Part shown: piece after piece, positions 1 through 14,050 of the stretch
How the letters are laid out: each line of letters begins with the position of its first letter
How positions within the stretch are numbered: the first letter of the stretch is position 1
Assembly (NCBI RefSeq): GCF_019059575.1
Contig: NW_024881867.1
Location: 1-64,000, forward strand
Source of the DNA: Amphibalanus amphitrite
Lineage: Eukaryota > Arthropoda > Thecostraca > Balanomorpha > Balanidae
Reading direction: 5' to 3'
DNA length: 64,000 nt
Translations under genes and position numbers: made by a program
Notes under the pieces: generated by a model
What the model was told of the DNA's origin: nothing
The model's input: the letters and a program-made list of their open reading frames with translations, nothing else
The model's database searches: none

Positions 1-662
1 CGGTCCAGCTGAGACGGACTGCGTTAGTTGTACTGCAGTGAGCGGTGTTCATCAGAGGAACGGATGGCCAGCGGGCGCGGCAGGGAACGGGAACAGACGC
101 CGCCGCACGGGCACGGGCGATACACTTGCAGCCCGCAGAACACCACGGCAGGGCACTGTCGCAGTGCGGCAGGTCCGACTGGTCTGGCATACGAAACAAT
201 CACTCATGTTGGTGAGATGGCCACTCATACAGACAGCTCACCAGCTATTCAGGCAGTGGTTTGTCACTGATTCGTTCAGGTCACTTCAAGCTTTCCGGGT
301 CACATGCCGAGTCCCATCCGGCCACCTAGAGCAAAGTCAGAGAGAAAACACGCTAAACTCATCTGGAACTGGACGAAAACCAGTGTAGCGGCCGAGCTGA
401 TGGTGGTGGACTGTGGCGTAGCCTGTGCCAAGTGAGAATCAAACTAACCGCTAATGAATCAGCGATCAGGTTGATATCCAATAGCACTGCTATGCCATTG
501 TCCTCTATTGGGTGGCCACAGGCGGCTCGTTGGGGCGGCTGATGCGGTCCGTTGCAGGTAGCGCGCATTTCCGCCCCGTTCTGCCTCGCCGGCCCGTGTT
601 GGGCGCAGCGGCACGGAATCTCTGCTCATTACTGCGAGACGTCGACCGCGGCAACAGACGAA

Positions 663-790
663 CCGGCACTGGGTCTGGGCCTGTCCCACAGACCGGCACT
701 GGGTCTGGGCCTGTCCCACAGACCGCCGCTGGGTCTGGTTACGGGCCCTACAGACCGGCACTGGGTCTGGCTACGGGCCTACCCCACAGA
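663..790. repeat. tandem repeat, about 32 bp unit, four copies
   Basis: About four head-to-tail copies of a unit containing 'accggcactgggtctgg'. The first two copies are nearly identical and the last two have diverged. The repeat keeps several frames open, which explains the short ORFs over it. Confidence 0.8.
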
Positions 791-2333
791 TCAGCTCCAG
801 CTAGGTGCTGTCTGGTAGAGCGTGCAACAATGGATGTCGTCACCGCCCAGGTGCGCCGTCTCGGAACGCTGAGCAAACCCACTGCACCGCTCTGAAATCG
901 CGCCCACGCAGTTCAAACCAAGGTCAGTGATATTTCGAGCAAAAAACAGCGCGACGTAGCGGTGTCAACGCACCGCGTAACCTCAGCACGGATATCAGAG
1001 CTCGCCTATGTGATAAGGACAGAGATGAGCACAGCGCACCCAACTTCTGCACTAAGTTCCAGCTGCCTCAGAACTTTCTGGGGCCGCTCCGCCAAGTAAT
1101 TCCCCGACCTCGGACCATTTTCGCAGAAGCGGCGATGGCTAAATCCTCTCAGCGTTCAGGCAGTGTGTACCCCATCAGAGCCATTATCTGGGCTGCTCAG
1201 AATCCTCGGCAGAACGGCGCCATATATTCAGCCCCGACAGCCCACTGACGCCATTTCGCGGCCGATCCGAACTCGGCCCGGTATCGCTCCTACCATAAAT
1301 TCCGACAATCCCCGCCGCCGACGCCGGGCGATCATCCCCGCATTGGCACGGGCCGCAAGACGTATTTGGGCCGTGATAACGACCTATCTGTGGCTGAGTA
1401 TGTGAGCAAACAGGCGAGGCAGGTAGTGCTGCGCAGCCCTTATTCGGTGAGATACCATGATATAGTCTCTTATTTTGGAGGTGCCATCGGATGGTTCTTA
1501 GGTTAATCATTTCACGTGAGCTTCTTGGGATTGACCGTCAGGCGTTGGGTGATTCATGGTCACGGCCAGAGGCCTGCCTTTCAAAAGAAACTGTCTCAAA
1601 GAGACAAAACGCACAGAGGATTGCCTAGTAGGGTACGGTGTAATCCATGCACTGGCATGTCGCTGTATCAAAACCTTTAGCTCATCTCGTCACCAATTCC
1701 GTTCAGCCGGTGCCCGTTTGGTTCCATTTGCCGCCCCCTCAGCCGGTATCCGTTTAGCACCATTAGCCGATCTCCACTTAGTACCAGCAGCCACCCGCTC
1801 ACAGGAGCTCCGTCTAGCGCCATCAGCCACCGGTTCCCAGCGCTGCGGCCGCGTCCGATTGACATGCCGCGCCGCCGCTGCATTCCGGGACGGTCTGACG
1901 CGGCCACCGCCGGCAGACAGGGCCCGGGAGTCGACAATATGCCTCCGCTGAGAGTTCACCGGGGAGGGACAGCCGCACCGCCCAGCCGCGCCACTGCAGT
2001 CAACGATAGTCTATCGGCGGCTCGGCGCCGTCTGTTTGTCAGACACTTGGACAGGGATACGAGACGTTAGGGCGTGCTTACATCAGCAATGTCCGGCGTT
2101 CTGATCACATAGAGCGACGGGCTGAAGTTTATCACGACATGGACAGCGGTAGACAATACAGCACAATGGTGTGCCAATCGAATACATCCAACCGATTCTT
2201 CCTTGCACCTGGGCATTCCAACCAATACGGAAAGAAGACAGAAAAGACTGGCCGACATTGCGTTCCACAATCATTAACCACTTCTCCGAATAGCGAACGC
2301 TACCAAGCCAAATCCACACCGCTTTCCATCAAC

Positions 2334-2361
2334 CATAGACCTCTGTATACAGAGGTCTATG
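2334..2361. repeat. perfect 28 bp palindrome
   Basis: The 14 bases before the centre (between 2347 and 2348, core 'gtatac') are exactly the reverse complement of the 14 after it. The symmetry stops at 2333/2362. Function unknown: it could be a cruciform, a dimeric protein site or the trace of a fold-back element. Confidence 0.9.
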
Positions 2362-3527
2362 CATCAATCAAATTTCTTTTCTTCATGCCCTAACCCCGCA
2401 TTTTGCTTGCAACTCGCTCCGGCCTCTCTGACGTCACCCATCTCCCCCGACCTCACACAATCTCCATCACAGGCGCACAATGACCGCTGTGTAGCCGTGT
2501 CGAGCGGGGTACCCGGCCGGCAAACCGCGTCTCGCGCGCGGCCGCGCACCGGACGCACCACAGTTCGTCATGAGAGCCGCCATCCGGCGTCCCGGCGGAG
2601 GTGGCGAACATCAGTGCCGCCAGACGGGTCGTCAGCACCAGTTAGCCGCCGGTTCCGGCCGTACAGCGGTCACAGACAGGAAGCCCCAGCCGCCTCATGG
2701 GCACTCAGAGCCCGGATTAGAGAGAGGAGCTTACTGAAGGTCGCCACGAGTGAGCGACATGAACCGACCGCAATCCACTCAGTTTATCGCCGCATTGCAG
2801 CTCACTTTCATAACGTACTTTTACCTGAGCGCGGTCCATTCCAGGACATTCCAGTTCCATTGAAGCGGCGGCGGCGACGACTCATCGTTTCAGTCACGCC
2901 TGGTTGGATTCCTGGGAGTGGAATCAGTGGCGCGCCGGCCGCCCGGGCGGCCCGCTACCTCCGTATTTGGCGCGGGTCCGGCCCGGCGCGCCCGTCCAAG
3001 CCGTGGCGTGACCGAGACAGGGCTGACAGCCGCACGCAACAGGAAAATGCATGGATAATGAACGTGTAGCCAAAGCAAATGTCCATCACTCGGGCCTGAA
3101 AGCATGGCCTGATGCTGTGGCCATTGTTCGTTGGCAGGGGACAAAAATCGCGCGCGATATGCGAAAAGCACCGGTACATTGTCCGTAAAAAGGCCGACGG
3201 TATAGAAGGAGTGACACAGGCCGCCGGGGGCAACTGCCAGGAAAAGACGGCCATAGCGGCCAGGACAATACAGGGCGAAACAGATTAACACGCTGCACAC
3301 TGCCTGCCCTTTTTCCTAGCACTGGAGGCATAACGTTCGCTGTATCTGCTCATGTTGCCTTGGTCATCACTATCAGTGCCAGTCGTACCGTTAGTAATGC
3401 ATGACTCAGCTTATTAGTGCTTACGCAGTTGATGTGCGTGTGCAAGTAATTCAATATACGAGAAGTGTAGGCAAATAAATACATACACATGAGTAAAGTT
3501 GCATTTCAAGCCGCGGCGGCTATGTGC

Positions 3528-4647
3528 CTAATACCGATGCAGGTACTCACGTATGAATGCGGCGGCGGCCAGGACGCAGCCGACTGCCACGGCGCTAATT
3601 TCCGCCGTGCTGAGCTGACGCTGCTGGTCGGGTGCTGAGCCGCGCGCCTCCCGCCGCACCGTCTCGGCAGCCAGGGTGCTGCCGGAGGGCGCCCGTACCC
3701 CGGGGACCGGCCGGCTGGGCCCGCCGCTGCCCGACCACTCGGGGTCCGACCCAGAGGACCCCGAGTCGGGTACAGAGGCGGCCGGCAGGGCGGCGCCCGC
3801 CACCACCGCCGCCAGGCTGGCGTCCGGGCCATCGTCACCGTCACCGTCACCGTCGGCGTCACTGCCGTCGCCGGTGTTGGTCTGGTCTCCGTTGGACCCT
3901 GCGCCGGCCGGCTGTGAACTGCCAGTGTCCGGCGCTGACCCAGAGGCGACCCCAGCCTCGGGGTCGGACGGAGCCGGACGGCCCGGCGCCGGGTCCACTG
4001 CGACTGGCTCTGCGACTGGTTCTGCCACAGGCTCTTCAACAGGCTCCTCAACATGTTCAGCGACAGGCTCAGCCACTGGTTCAGGCACTGGTTCCGCCCC
4101 TGCTTCTGCGGCCGGTTCTTCTACAGGCACTGTCGCCGTTTCATCATGTTCCTCGTCCAGAGGCATCAGCGGCAGTGTGGCTGGGGTGGCCGCGTCGCTC
4201 TCCTCGGCAGACCCGCTGCCCTCGACATCGCCAGCGTCCGTCCGCTGCTCTCCCTCCGCTCTCTGCTCCTCCTCCCTCCTCCCCACCTCCTCCTCCTCCT
4301 CCTCGCTCTCCTGTCCTCCGCGCTCCCTGCCCTCCTTCACGGCCGAGGCGACCGCCTTTTCGAGCAGCTCCTCCTGGACGGCGCGCACGTTCGAGCGCCG
4401 CGCCATGATCTGCTCCTCCTCCTCCTCCTCCTGACTGTCGTCAGCGGTGACGCGCCGCTCGGGCAGCTCGGCCGTCAGCGCCGCGCTGCTCACCGCCACC
4501 AGCAGCCGCTGGCCGCCGGGCTGGGGCTGGGGCCAGCGCTGGTGCGGCGCCACCAGCCGCCGGAACTGCAGCAGGTCGGCAGGTCGCAGCACGGCCACCC
4601 GCCGGCCGTCCCGGGAGCGCACGTAGCCGTCCGACGGCGCCGCCGGC
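3528..4647 (-). CDS. candidate last exon of an acidic, repeat-rich single-pass membrane or secreted protein
   Basis: The minus-strand frame is open for 372 codons from a good splice acceptor (tcgcccccag, exon starting at 4647) to a stop at 3528-3530. I do not recognise the family. In order, the product has a basic-hydrophobic N-terminal part (SDGYVRSRDGRR, then LLVAVSSAALTAELPERR); a Glu-rich, probably helical stretch with two poly-Glu runs; a run of EPVAEPVA-type repeats; an Asp/Gly acidic run (GDGSDADGDGDGDDGPD); a Ser/Gly/Pro-rich linker; and a C-terminal hydrophobic helix (ISAVAVGCVLAAAAFI) followed by a short charged tail. That suggests one membrane span near the C-terminus. The acceptor phase matches the signal-peptide-like exon at 10404-10575, so I treat them as one gene. 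The opposite-strand frames look like shadows, because only this frame gives an ordered protein plus splice site. Without transcripts, this could still be a GC-rich chance frame. Confidence 0.5.
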
Positions 4648-7016
4648 CTGGGGGCGAAAGGGCGACAGCGGTCAGATGGGGAAAGGTTGACACGGGGCGG
4701 AGCAATACGAAGTGGCGGAGGAGAGTAACATCTACTTCGGGACCATCTATGGAACCCTTCCCTTGGTAGTTTCCCAGTTCGCAGTCTGTTGTCGATCGTT
4801 CAGAAACTGGCAGTCGATCGTTTGAGGTCATAAGTTTACACTAACGAAACCCTTCGAACCAAACAGTTGGGTCGACCAAGCCCATACCCTCCACTGCCGA
4901 CCGGCAAACGAGCTCCAGCCCCTGCATTGTTAGCGCTGGCAATATGGCTCCCCTGGGGCAGCAGGTCTGCAAAACCCACCCGAACTTCAATATTTATCCG
5001 GTGTAATTTCACATTCTGTTGCCGTTTGCTATCGCGTTCCCGGAGCCTATGTGGGCGGGAAATGCGCAGTTCCTGTGCACACCAGTCAATGCTGCCCCCT
5101 GTCGGATGGCGTCCCCGAAGGAACGACCACTGGGGATGGGGAGGAAGACGGTATTTCCGTCGTTTGTTGTCCCTGCAGGAGTCCACGAGGCTCCCGGGAA
5201 GGGGAGACAACGGGGCACTAGTGGGAACCATGAACCGTTATCTGTCGGAGCTGTGAATGGGGCGGCGCAGTACCGGGTAGGACAGCAGGGGGAACCATGG
5301 GTCCGGCCGAGGGTCACAGTATAGGTATATGGAGGGTCGATGCATGCTGCAATCGGCAGAAGCTTGGAAACGTGAACTTAGGCAGACATGCTGATCTTCC
5401 ACTGATATAGGCACTTTGTTATCTCATCATGTGTGCAGAAACATGACATCTATGGTATGGCAGGCATCTATCGCTGTCAAGTCCAGGAATCTTAAATGAT
5501 TGGACCGGCGAAAAGACCGCTGACGTGAATTGAAAGACGACAGATAGACGTCTATCCATCATCGGCTGGGCCAAATCAACGTCGACACTCTAACGGCCGC
5601 GGAATTTAATTCAAACGGACCCGGTAATTGACCGCAATCATTACACGCTCCGAGTCCATACTCACGGTAAACCCACTCCCAGGCTACTGAGTCCAGCGTA
5701 CCAGCGTATCTGCGTATGAAGCCAGTACGCACAACGCTGAGACAGCCCCATGGGCTGTCTTAGCACTAAGCGGAAGTGAGCAGTTCCGGTGCCGGCTGCT
5801 CTGGACAGAGAACAGACACCTCTCTGTGCACATTTGTTATGGCCTTGCCGGTCTCCCAGCGCTCCGTGCTGCATCTCTGGCGCAGTCCTGCAGCCCACAG
5901 GCATCAGCTCCGCATCTCCGCCCGCGTCACCGGCGCGGACAGCCGGGGGCACATCCTGCGGATCCCGTCGGCACACGCACGGCACAGACGCCCATTGTGA
6001 GCCGGTGAGGCGGGAGCGGCCAAATAGCCGGCGGCGGATAAAGGCGCCGTGTGCCAGCCGACCCAAAGTGCCGCCTCCCAGATCTGGCGATGGGCCTCGA
6101 GATGGCCATTAGCGACGTGCTCGGAAAATTCTCGCCTCGTCGGCCGACGAACGCAGAGCGGAGGCCATCTCGGCGGCGTGCTCATCTTGTGGGACGGTGG
6201 AAGAGCGGAAGGCCGTAGGCAGATAGAAAATGCATGAATAGGGACGGCACAGTGCGGCGCTGAACACGCGCTCTATGGTGATAACTTCTGAATATTTCAG
6301 GACAGGCTCCGAGTGCTTCAGTGTAAATAGTAGCATTACACACACTGCGTTGAATTTTGTAAGTTCATTCGCTATGAGCGAGGTGCGTAGGCATGTGACA
6401 AAGTGCAACCCCTCAGTCGAACAGCCGGCCGTATGATGTCACCTCCAGATAGGTTTTCATTCCAGTCAGCATCCGCACACTTCACTGGTTTTCCCAGTTC
6501 TCCCACTTCTGAGACGCTGACGGCAGCACAGCCTCCCTGGCCCCTCCACTACAGCCCTTCCACACCTCGCGCCCCTGCCAGACACCAATGTAAACTTGGG
6601 CACGGCCGACCCCGCTGCCGATCACCCCCTCCCCGCCCCTCCCTGTGACCTCCTGACCCGCCGGCGGGGGGTGTTTACGGCTCCGCGGGAGGACACAGGT
6701 GCCGACTGAGCTCCCATCCGGCGCCTCGGGGTGTGGCTGACAGCCGGCGGTCACAGAGCGCTCAGCAGGGCGCCGCGGGGACAGACCCGAGATCTCCAGA
6801 CGGGCACGGGCGCAGAGACCCACTGTGGCACGATCCGGAGAGAAACGAGACGATCTGGCGGCGCACCCCCGGCGGGTCAGGTGTCGGCCGGATGCCGGGA
6901 GTGGCGCAAAGGTGTGTCTGAGGTCAGACAGATGGTCCGGGTGGCAGCCTGAGAGGCGGACTAGTAGTGTGAAAGTGGCTGAGTGTTTACATTGAAGTAT
7001 TTAGACTGCATGGATA
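4648..7016. other. putative intron or intergenic DNA
   Basis: If the two-exon model holds, this is the 3' part of a 5.8 kb intron. I see no further exon with matching phase and no known domain. Short open frames on both strands have no supporting splice sites or motifs. Confidence 0.4.
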
Positions 7017-7018
7017 TA

Positions 7019-7962
7019 GGGGAAGGTGGGGTAAGACGGACCAGCTAAGATTTGAGGCCGCATATCTTGCTACACTGCTCTCGTAATTCATATTATCTAT
7101 AGTCTTCGGAATGCTCAATCCTTCCTCTGTTGATACGTGTAAAGACTAAATTTCAAATTAAAGACATCTAGGTGGTGGATGCTCTTAAAGAGGGACATGT
7201 CAAAAACTCAGACAAGAAAAAACGTGGGGTAAGACGGACCACCCAGCAGTGCCTGCTATCCGTTCATGTGTGTTACACTTCTGCTCTGTACTCTTGTAAG
7301 AAAATGTAACCAGAATGGTAAAATAACAAAATGAGCCTTTATTCTTTACTCATGTGTGATGGAAGTGCAGCTAAAAGCTGGGAACATGTGTATTGATTGT
7401 CGTTTGGCATGAATGCATGCTAACTGAGCACTTGCATGCATGGCTCACATGCAACAAAGACTCCTTCCTGAAAAATTAGCTTACTTAAACTTGTGTCAAT
7501 GTTTTGGAAAAGAACTTTCCATATGCAGGGTACAATGGACCACTACAGGGTAAGATGGACCACAGTGGTCCGTCTTGCCCCAAATCTAAATTCTGTCATT
7601 ATCATGACGTATATGTCAAATAGCCCAACATTGCAAAACCTTCCCTTTCCTAAAGTGTGACTATAACTAAGTTTATAACTTTGTTCTTCACAGTTAAGTG
7701 CAAAATAAAAACTAATCATGCAAGAAAGGCGCCGTAATTGAATCACCCGTAGACCTCTTATATTAGATCGGTTTGACGAAAAACAACATTTTTCTCAATA
7801 ACTCAAAAGCTATGCATCCTAGCAGCATGAGCTCAATGTGGCCATTGTAGCGAAGGAAAACAAACATAGTGAGTGCATAAAGCAGTAGATACCAGCAGCG
7901 GTTCAGCCGGGAGGGCTGGTGGTCCGTCTTGCCCCGCTGGGCCGTCTTACCCCACCTTCCCC
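7019..7962. mobile_element. non-autonomous DNA transposon, 944 bp, TA target duplication
   Basis: Terminal inverted repeats of 27 bp agree at 26 positions: 7019-7045 (starting ggggaaggtggggtaagacg) and 7936-7962 in reverse. The dinucleotide TA flanks both ends (7017-7018, 7963-7964). The interior is AT-rich with no transposase frame, so it would need a partner enzyme. The terminal motif, a form of 'gggtaagayggacc', recurs inside near 7228-7241 and 7548-7560, and an internal palindrome lies around 7548-7579. TA duplication with G-rich ends fits Tc1/mariner-like or ISL2EU-like elements; I cannot decide which. Confidence 0.85.
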
Positions 7963-7964
7963 TA

Positions 7965-10403
7965 AGATATGGGGCATGGCCTTTTCAACCAATTCTGGTG
8001 CTATCAGACAGCTGTTTGTTTTGTTTAGTTAGGAAGTGAGCAAATTGGCGTGCAAAAGACAGACAGCTGTTCCATATATTGAGATTGTCCTTTCAACACA
8101 TAATTAGCTAAGTCAAAGACCAACTACTATTGACGCAGGTGGTGTCACCGCTTAGCTGAAAATGCTCAACGGCAACAAGTAAGACCTAAAAGCGCGGGTC
8201 CTATGTGCGGGCGTGTCAGGTGTGTCGGCTGCCATGTGTCTTTTGTGCCGGTTTTGTCCGGTATCTGGTGTGTCAGATGTGTCGGTTTTGTCCGGTATCA
8301 CGTGTCGGGCAGGTGTCATAGCGCGGCGCGCACACCGGTCCGGCGGCGGCCGCTGCAGTGACACCGTCCCAGCACGCGGCCGGGCCGTGACTGCGCGCTC
8401 GGATTTCCTCCAGAGGACGCGGACGGACACGGCGCCCGAGCCATAGCGTGACAGGGAAAGGTCAGACAGCGGTTACAAGGCGGACGGCCGGGTCAGAAAC
8501 GGGCGAAACCAGTTAGCAGAAGGCCGCCGACTCGAGCCCAAGTTCTGTAACAAGTCGCACGGCCCCGTTTAAGTATTCTGACAGGCGCTGAAAGTAGACT
8601 GAAATGTTCATGTGCTGCTCGTTACCAGAAACAGGGTGTCTTAAGCCAATCTTTGACACTGAATAAAACAGCATTACAGTGAAGTTAGAAGCATGCAGAC
8701 AGCCTAGCCTTTGCAAGGTCGCAGGTCGTGTGAGGCGCCTCTATTGTTCAGGGAAGTATTCAGATTCGGAAAGAATGTTCCACTTTCAGCAACGATATTC
8801 ATTCTGATTTCACTTCAGAACACAACAGTGCCCGTGATTAGGCCATCACCGAAATAAAGGAATTCACTCATTAGTAAATAAAAACGAGACACGAAAGGAA
8901 CAAACAGGTTGCCCAAAGCGAAAACACCTTTGCGAACTTCTTCGGAGTGTTAATGCGTTGAAACAAGGACAACCATGCGGCTTTTCAGAATTTCTCTCTT
9001 CTCGCCGACACACCTTCCGAGAAAGATCATATCATCTCAGACGATGGCTCGGAGGGTGTTATTTCCATACCGGAGTAGGACAATCGACTGCTTTGATTAA
9101 TTCGCAAAGGTGTGGCATCACCACATCAAGGCCGAAGGTAGCGGTGACCACAGCACCATCGGGTGCGAGGGTGAGGCGTGGTGAGAGGGAATCCTCCAAC
9201 AGCGGAGAAATAAAATCCACAGAGAGCGGAGCACAAGCGACAGAATTAACCGCACATGCTGTGATTGTGGATTTGTCGTCACCAAAAAGTGGCAGGCCAC
9301 ACATCGAGCATTAACGGGACGTTGAATCGTGATTAGCGGGCCGAGGTGACACGACGCGACACCGAGCCAGTGGGGTCCAGGGAAGGGGCGTAGGGGGAGG
9401 GGAGGGGGGGGGGCGATAACGAGAAGGGTGGAGAAGAACAAACAGGCCGGCGGCGGCCCCGCCGTGGCCGGCCGATAACACGCGCAGTGTGAGCCGAGCC
9501 GCGGTGCACAAGGGGTGCGCGGAGTGTTTGCCCACCCACCATCCCCATCAACACCGTCCTGTCCTTTGTTCCCAAACGACCTTCGTCGTCCACCCGGGTT
9601 TGACGAAGCGGTGGCTCGCACAGAGCTGGAGGCGAAGATAAACCCGGGTGTTGACGGCCTTTCACAGCCAAACGGGGAGGGGAGTTGATCGGAGGACACG
9701 CGAAGTAGCATCACTGTCGCCGATGCGATAGACAATGACATGTTCCGTACTACATGAGCTGTTGAGCGATTTACAGCACAATCCATAATTCCAAGCAGCT
9801 ATGCCTGTATTTCAGTCTCTCGTTACCTATGAGAAAAAGGTTTCATGCTATCCACGAGCCAGTGGTAAACGTTTCACCTCTGATACAGCGTGACACACAT
9901 CACACCTAGCGTCACAAAAATGCAGTGGCGACTGTGTGTCGGAAAGTGGGCGGCATTAACTGTACCGGGGCTGATCTCGCTGTAAAGACCAACGGCAGCA
10001 GGCCGTTACAAATAACACAGACACAAGCAGTTACGGGTGAGCGCGCTCCAGAATTAAATGGTGTCTGGGATACTGCCGCCATGGATTGCTGGGCACTGGG
10101 GGAGATTATAGCAGTAAAACGGAAATGAAACGCCTACCAGAGACCGGATAAAAGACATCGACCGACAAATTAGGGGATTAACTTTATGCGAGTCTGTCAA
10201 GTATGCACGTGCGCTCTGGTTCGTTCAATGTTGTTATATAAAATGAAAACTTCTAACAATGTAATTGGTTCTTTTTCTCGTGTCCCTTTCCAAGTGTCGG
10301 TATTTCATCAGTACACTCGGGCCATTTGCAGTCCAATTCATCCCGCCGAATCTTCCTACCTGCCTGTTACGCCCCACCACTCTCCTATCTCATGCAGTCT
10401 TAC
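7965..10403. other. putative intron or intergenic DNA
   Basis: No supported gene. It contains a duplicated segment with 'ggttttgtccggtatc' twice near 8250-8305 and a 10-base G tract at 9404-9413. Under the two-exon model it is the 5' part of the intron of the acidic-protein gene. Confidence 0.4.
8211..8315. repeat. short direct duplication in a tgtcggt-rich segment
   Basis: The string 'ggttttgtccggtatc' occurs twice about 34 bp apart, within a series of 'gtgtcrg' motifs. This is a simple local tandem duplication. Confidence 0.6.
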
Positions 10404-10575
10404 CGCGGTGGTCCTGGTGGCGGGGCTGCCGGCGCGGGGGCCGGCCCGGTCCCCTCCACCGGGCGCAGGGAGTCATCAGCGGACGGCACGAGCTCCCTGG
10501 GCGCCGCGGCCGTCAGGGAGGTCAGCGTCAGCGTCAGCAGCGCCAGCAACAGCGGCAGCGAGGTCCGACCATGGT
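10404..10575 (-). CDS. candidate exon encoding a signal-peptide-like segment
   Basis: On the minus strand an exon of 172 nt can be drawn from an acceptor (accatttcag, exon starting at 10575) to a good donor (ccgcg, then gtaaga at 10403). Its only useful frame encodes a leucine-rich hydrophobic run (SLPLLLALLTLTLTSLTAAAP), typical of a signal peptide with a possible cleavage after the Ala triplet. An acidic then Pro-rich spacer follows. It ends in phase 2, which matches the acceptor of the exon at 4647, and the Pro-rich character continues across the join (PPPGPPR, then PAAPSDG). No in-frame ATG lies in this exon, since a TGA precedes it, so the start must be in an unseen upstream exon. A well-placed ACCATGG is in another frame and closes after 12 codons. 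A plus-strand exon here (acceptor ctcatgcag at 10397) is the main alternative. Confidence 0.35.
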
Positions 10576-12574
10576 CTGAAATGGTACGCGGCCTCGGTCA
10601 GTTCAGGGGCCAGTACGGCAGGGGTGGACCGACCAGGGTGGAGCAATGGTTACCAGGGGCACGGACGATAGGCGCCCACCGCCAGCCCACCCGGCGACGT
10701 CAGTCAACACGCATATCACTCAGCAGAACGGTCCCTCAATACACACATCAATCAGCGTATACGTCAGTCGCCGCCTCATCATATACCCCAGCCGCGCATC
10801 ACTTGCTAGTCGGTAACACACATCGCTCACCGCTCGCCGCTAATATAAGCTGCTAGAACCCACACACGACACCGTATCGCTCACCGGCGACCATTGCAGC
10901 GTGTTACGTAAGCAAAGGTGCGTAATTGATAACGTGCTGGAGCTATAAACCGTCTACCAGGGCCAAAAAGGTGGCAGGATAAAAAGCTGAAGCTCAGTCT
11001 TGAAACGGGATTTCGTATAGAAAATAACCGAAAAGCACCAAGAAGCACTGGAGATCGAAATGAAACGATTCAGCGGAACAATGCACAGTAAAGGCCAAGC
11101 CACGAGTGAAGAAACTGAAACAATAACACCGCTAAATGCAAACCTTCACCAACACACAGCCCTTGCGCTACCGTGCGCCAGGGAGGCGCCCCGGAGTGTC
11201 ACCTACGCGGCGTGCGCCACTCACGTCGCACGTGCGCCATTAGTGCTGTCACTGGTGCCACTGGCTGCGGCGGGTCGGCCGCAGAGGCTTCCCCCGAGGT
11301 CGGTCAGGTCAGCCGTGTCAATACCTAGGGCTTCCGTGTCGTGTGAGCGGTGTGCTCACGACATCCGCTGACCCCGCGCCCCGCCCGCGGTCACAGAAGG
11401 ACGGCACACGCACCCCGACCGACAGAATAGTGGATAGGTAGGTACTGCGATAAGTAATGGCACTCGGACCCCCGGAACCATGTCACAGGACACCGCAAAG
11501 AGCGGCCAGCCGGCTGTGATCGCCAAGCCGGCGATCAAAAGACAGAACTCGGACTGCGGTGTCTACAGGCCAGTGGCAGCGCGAATCAGTGCTGGCCTTC
11601 GCTAACGAGAGTTTGGCATTTCATCCTGTCGACTAACAGAGATAATCCGTGCCGACAGCCGGATATAGCCCATCAAACGCCGATTGAAGTCACGCCTCTA
11701 TGCGATGCCAATTGGTGCTGGTTGGGTACAGTCGGTTGTATGGTGGCGTAAAGATAGAATATGACGCGCGGTTCGTGCCAAACAGGGCCCATGAAAGACA
11801 CTAACGCCTGTGTGATTGATGCAACTCAGAATAGCCGATGGCGGGCGGAGCTTGAGCCGACCCCAGGAATAGACGATACGTGACCTGAGCCAAATTGGGT
11901 TACGTGAGGTCCGGTGAAGTCGGAGGCGGTGGGTACTACCCTGGAGGAGGTGTGCCGTGCGGCAGACCTGCACTGTGTCCGGTCGGGGCCACAGTTCAGG
12001 GTCTGGACCGGTCTGTCTGACCTCTCCCCCGGAGCTGGGCGTGTCAGACCGCCGTCTGGTCGGGTCGCCGCCCCAGTCTGGATCGTTGTCTGGACCGACC
12101 GGGGGGCTCTGCCGGGCCGACAGTTTGCCATCGATCGCGACGGGCGGTCGTCGGCAGCGGCGGCGGCTGTGGCGCAGGTCCGCGCCGGCCGACCGGCCGG
12201 CCGACGCCCCGAAATAGCCGTCGACCGACCGACCGAGCGGCTCTCCGTGCCGCCCGGGCGGCGGCGCCGTCCGTCCATCAGCCGGCCAGGTCATGACCCG
12301 GCGTCCTCAGCTGAGGTGCAGTCCGCGGGGAACAGGCACACACTACGGGCGAGCTCGTCCCGGCACTGCTGGTCCCTCGGAGACAGGCCGTCCAACGGGT
12401 ATGTGGAGGGGAGAAGAAAGGAAACGGACACGACAGGCACTTTGTAGAGGCGAAAGGTCAGCGGCGGCTGCGAACGAATGGGTTTTTAATTTCCACAAAA
12501 AGTGGACAAACTGGTCTCCGTAAGGGAAGGGGCGTGATCAAGGCCATTCGTGGATGGAGCTGAACAAAACTTGA
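10576..12574. other. gene-free stretch
   Basis: I found no exon with convincing splice sites or domain. The first exon and promoter of the candidate acidic-protein gene should lie here or beyond. The frames at 11.7-12.4 kb overlap on both strands in GC-rich DNA and look like chance. Confidence 0.4.
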
Positions 12575-12607
12575 GGTAGAGAGGAAGAGAGATAGAGAGG
12601 TAGAGAG

Positions 12608-14042
<1,435 letters not shown>

Positions 14043-14050
14043 CACACAAC

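Larger units (their letters stand above)
1..3527. other. gene-free stretch, upstream of the candidate acidic-protein gene's 3' end
   Basis: I see no supported gene here. Open frames are short, overlap on both strands and show no recognisable domain. The stretch holds a short tandem repeat at 663-790 and a perfect 28 bp palindrome at 2334-2361, listed separately. Base composition is mostly GC-rich. Confidence 0.5.

Noticed and set aside
3632..4434. Plus-strand frames of about 250 codons opposite the acidic exon
   Set aside because: Ser/Pro-rich mirror of the Glu/Gly-rich minus frame, without ordered features or splice sites.
10321..10856. Plus-strand frame with SSADGTSSLGAAAV
   Set aside because: Competes with the minus-strand signal-peptide-like exon; its acceptor is plausible but it has no partner exon and no domain.
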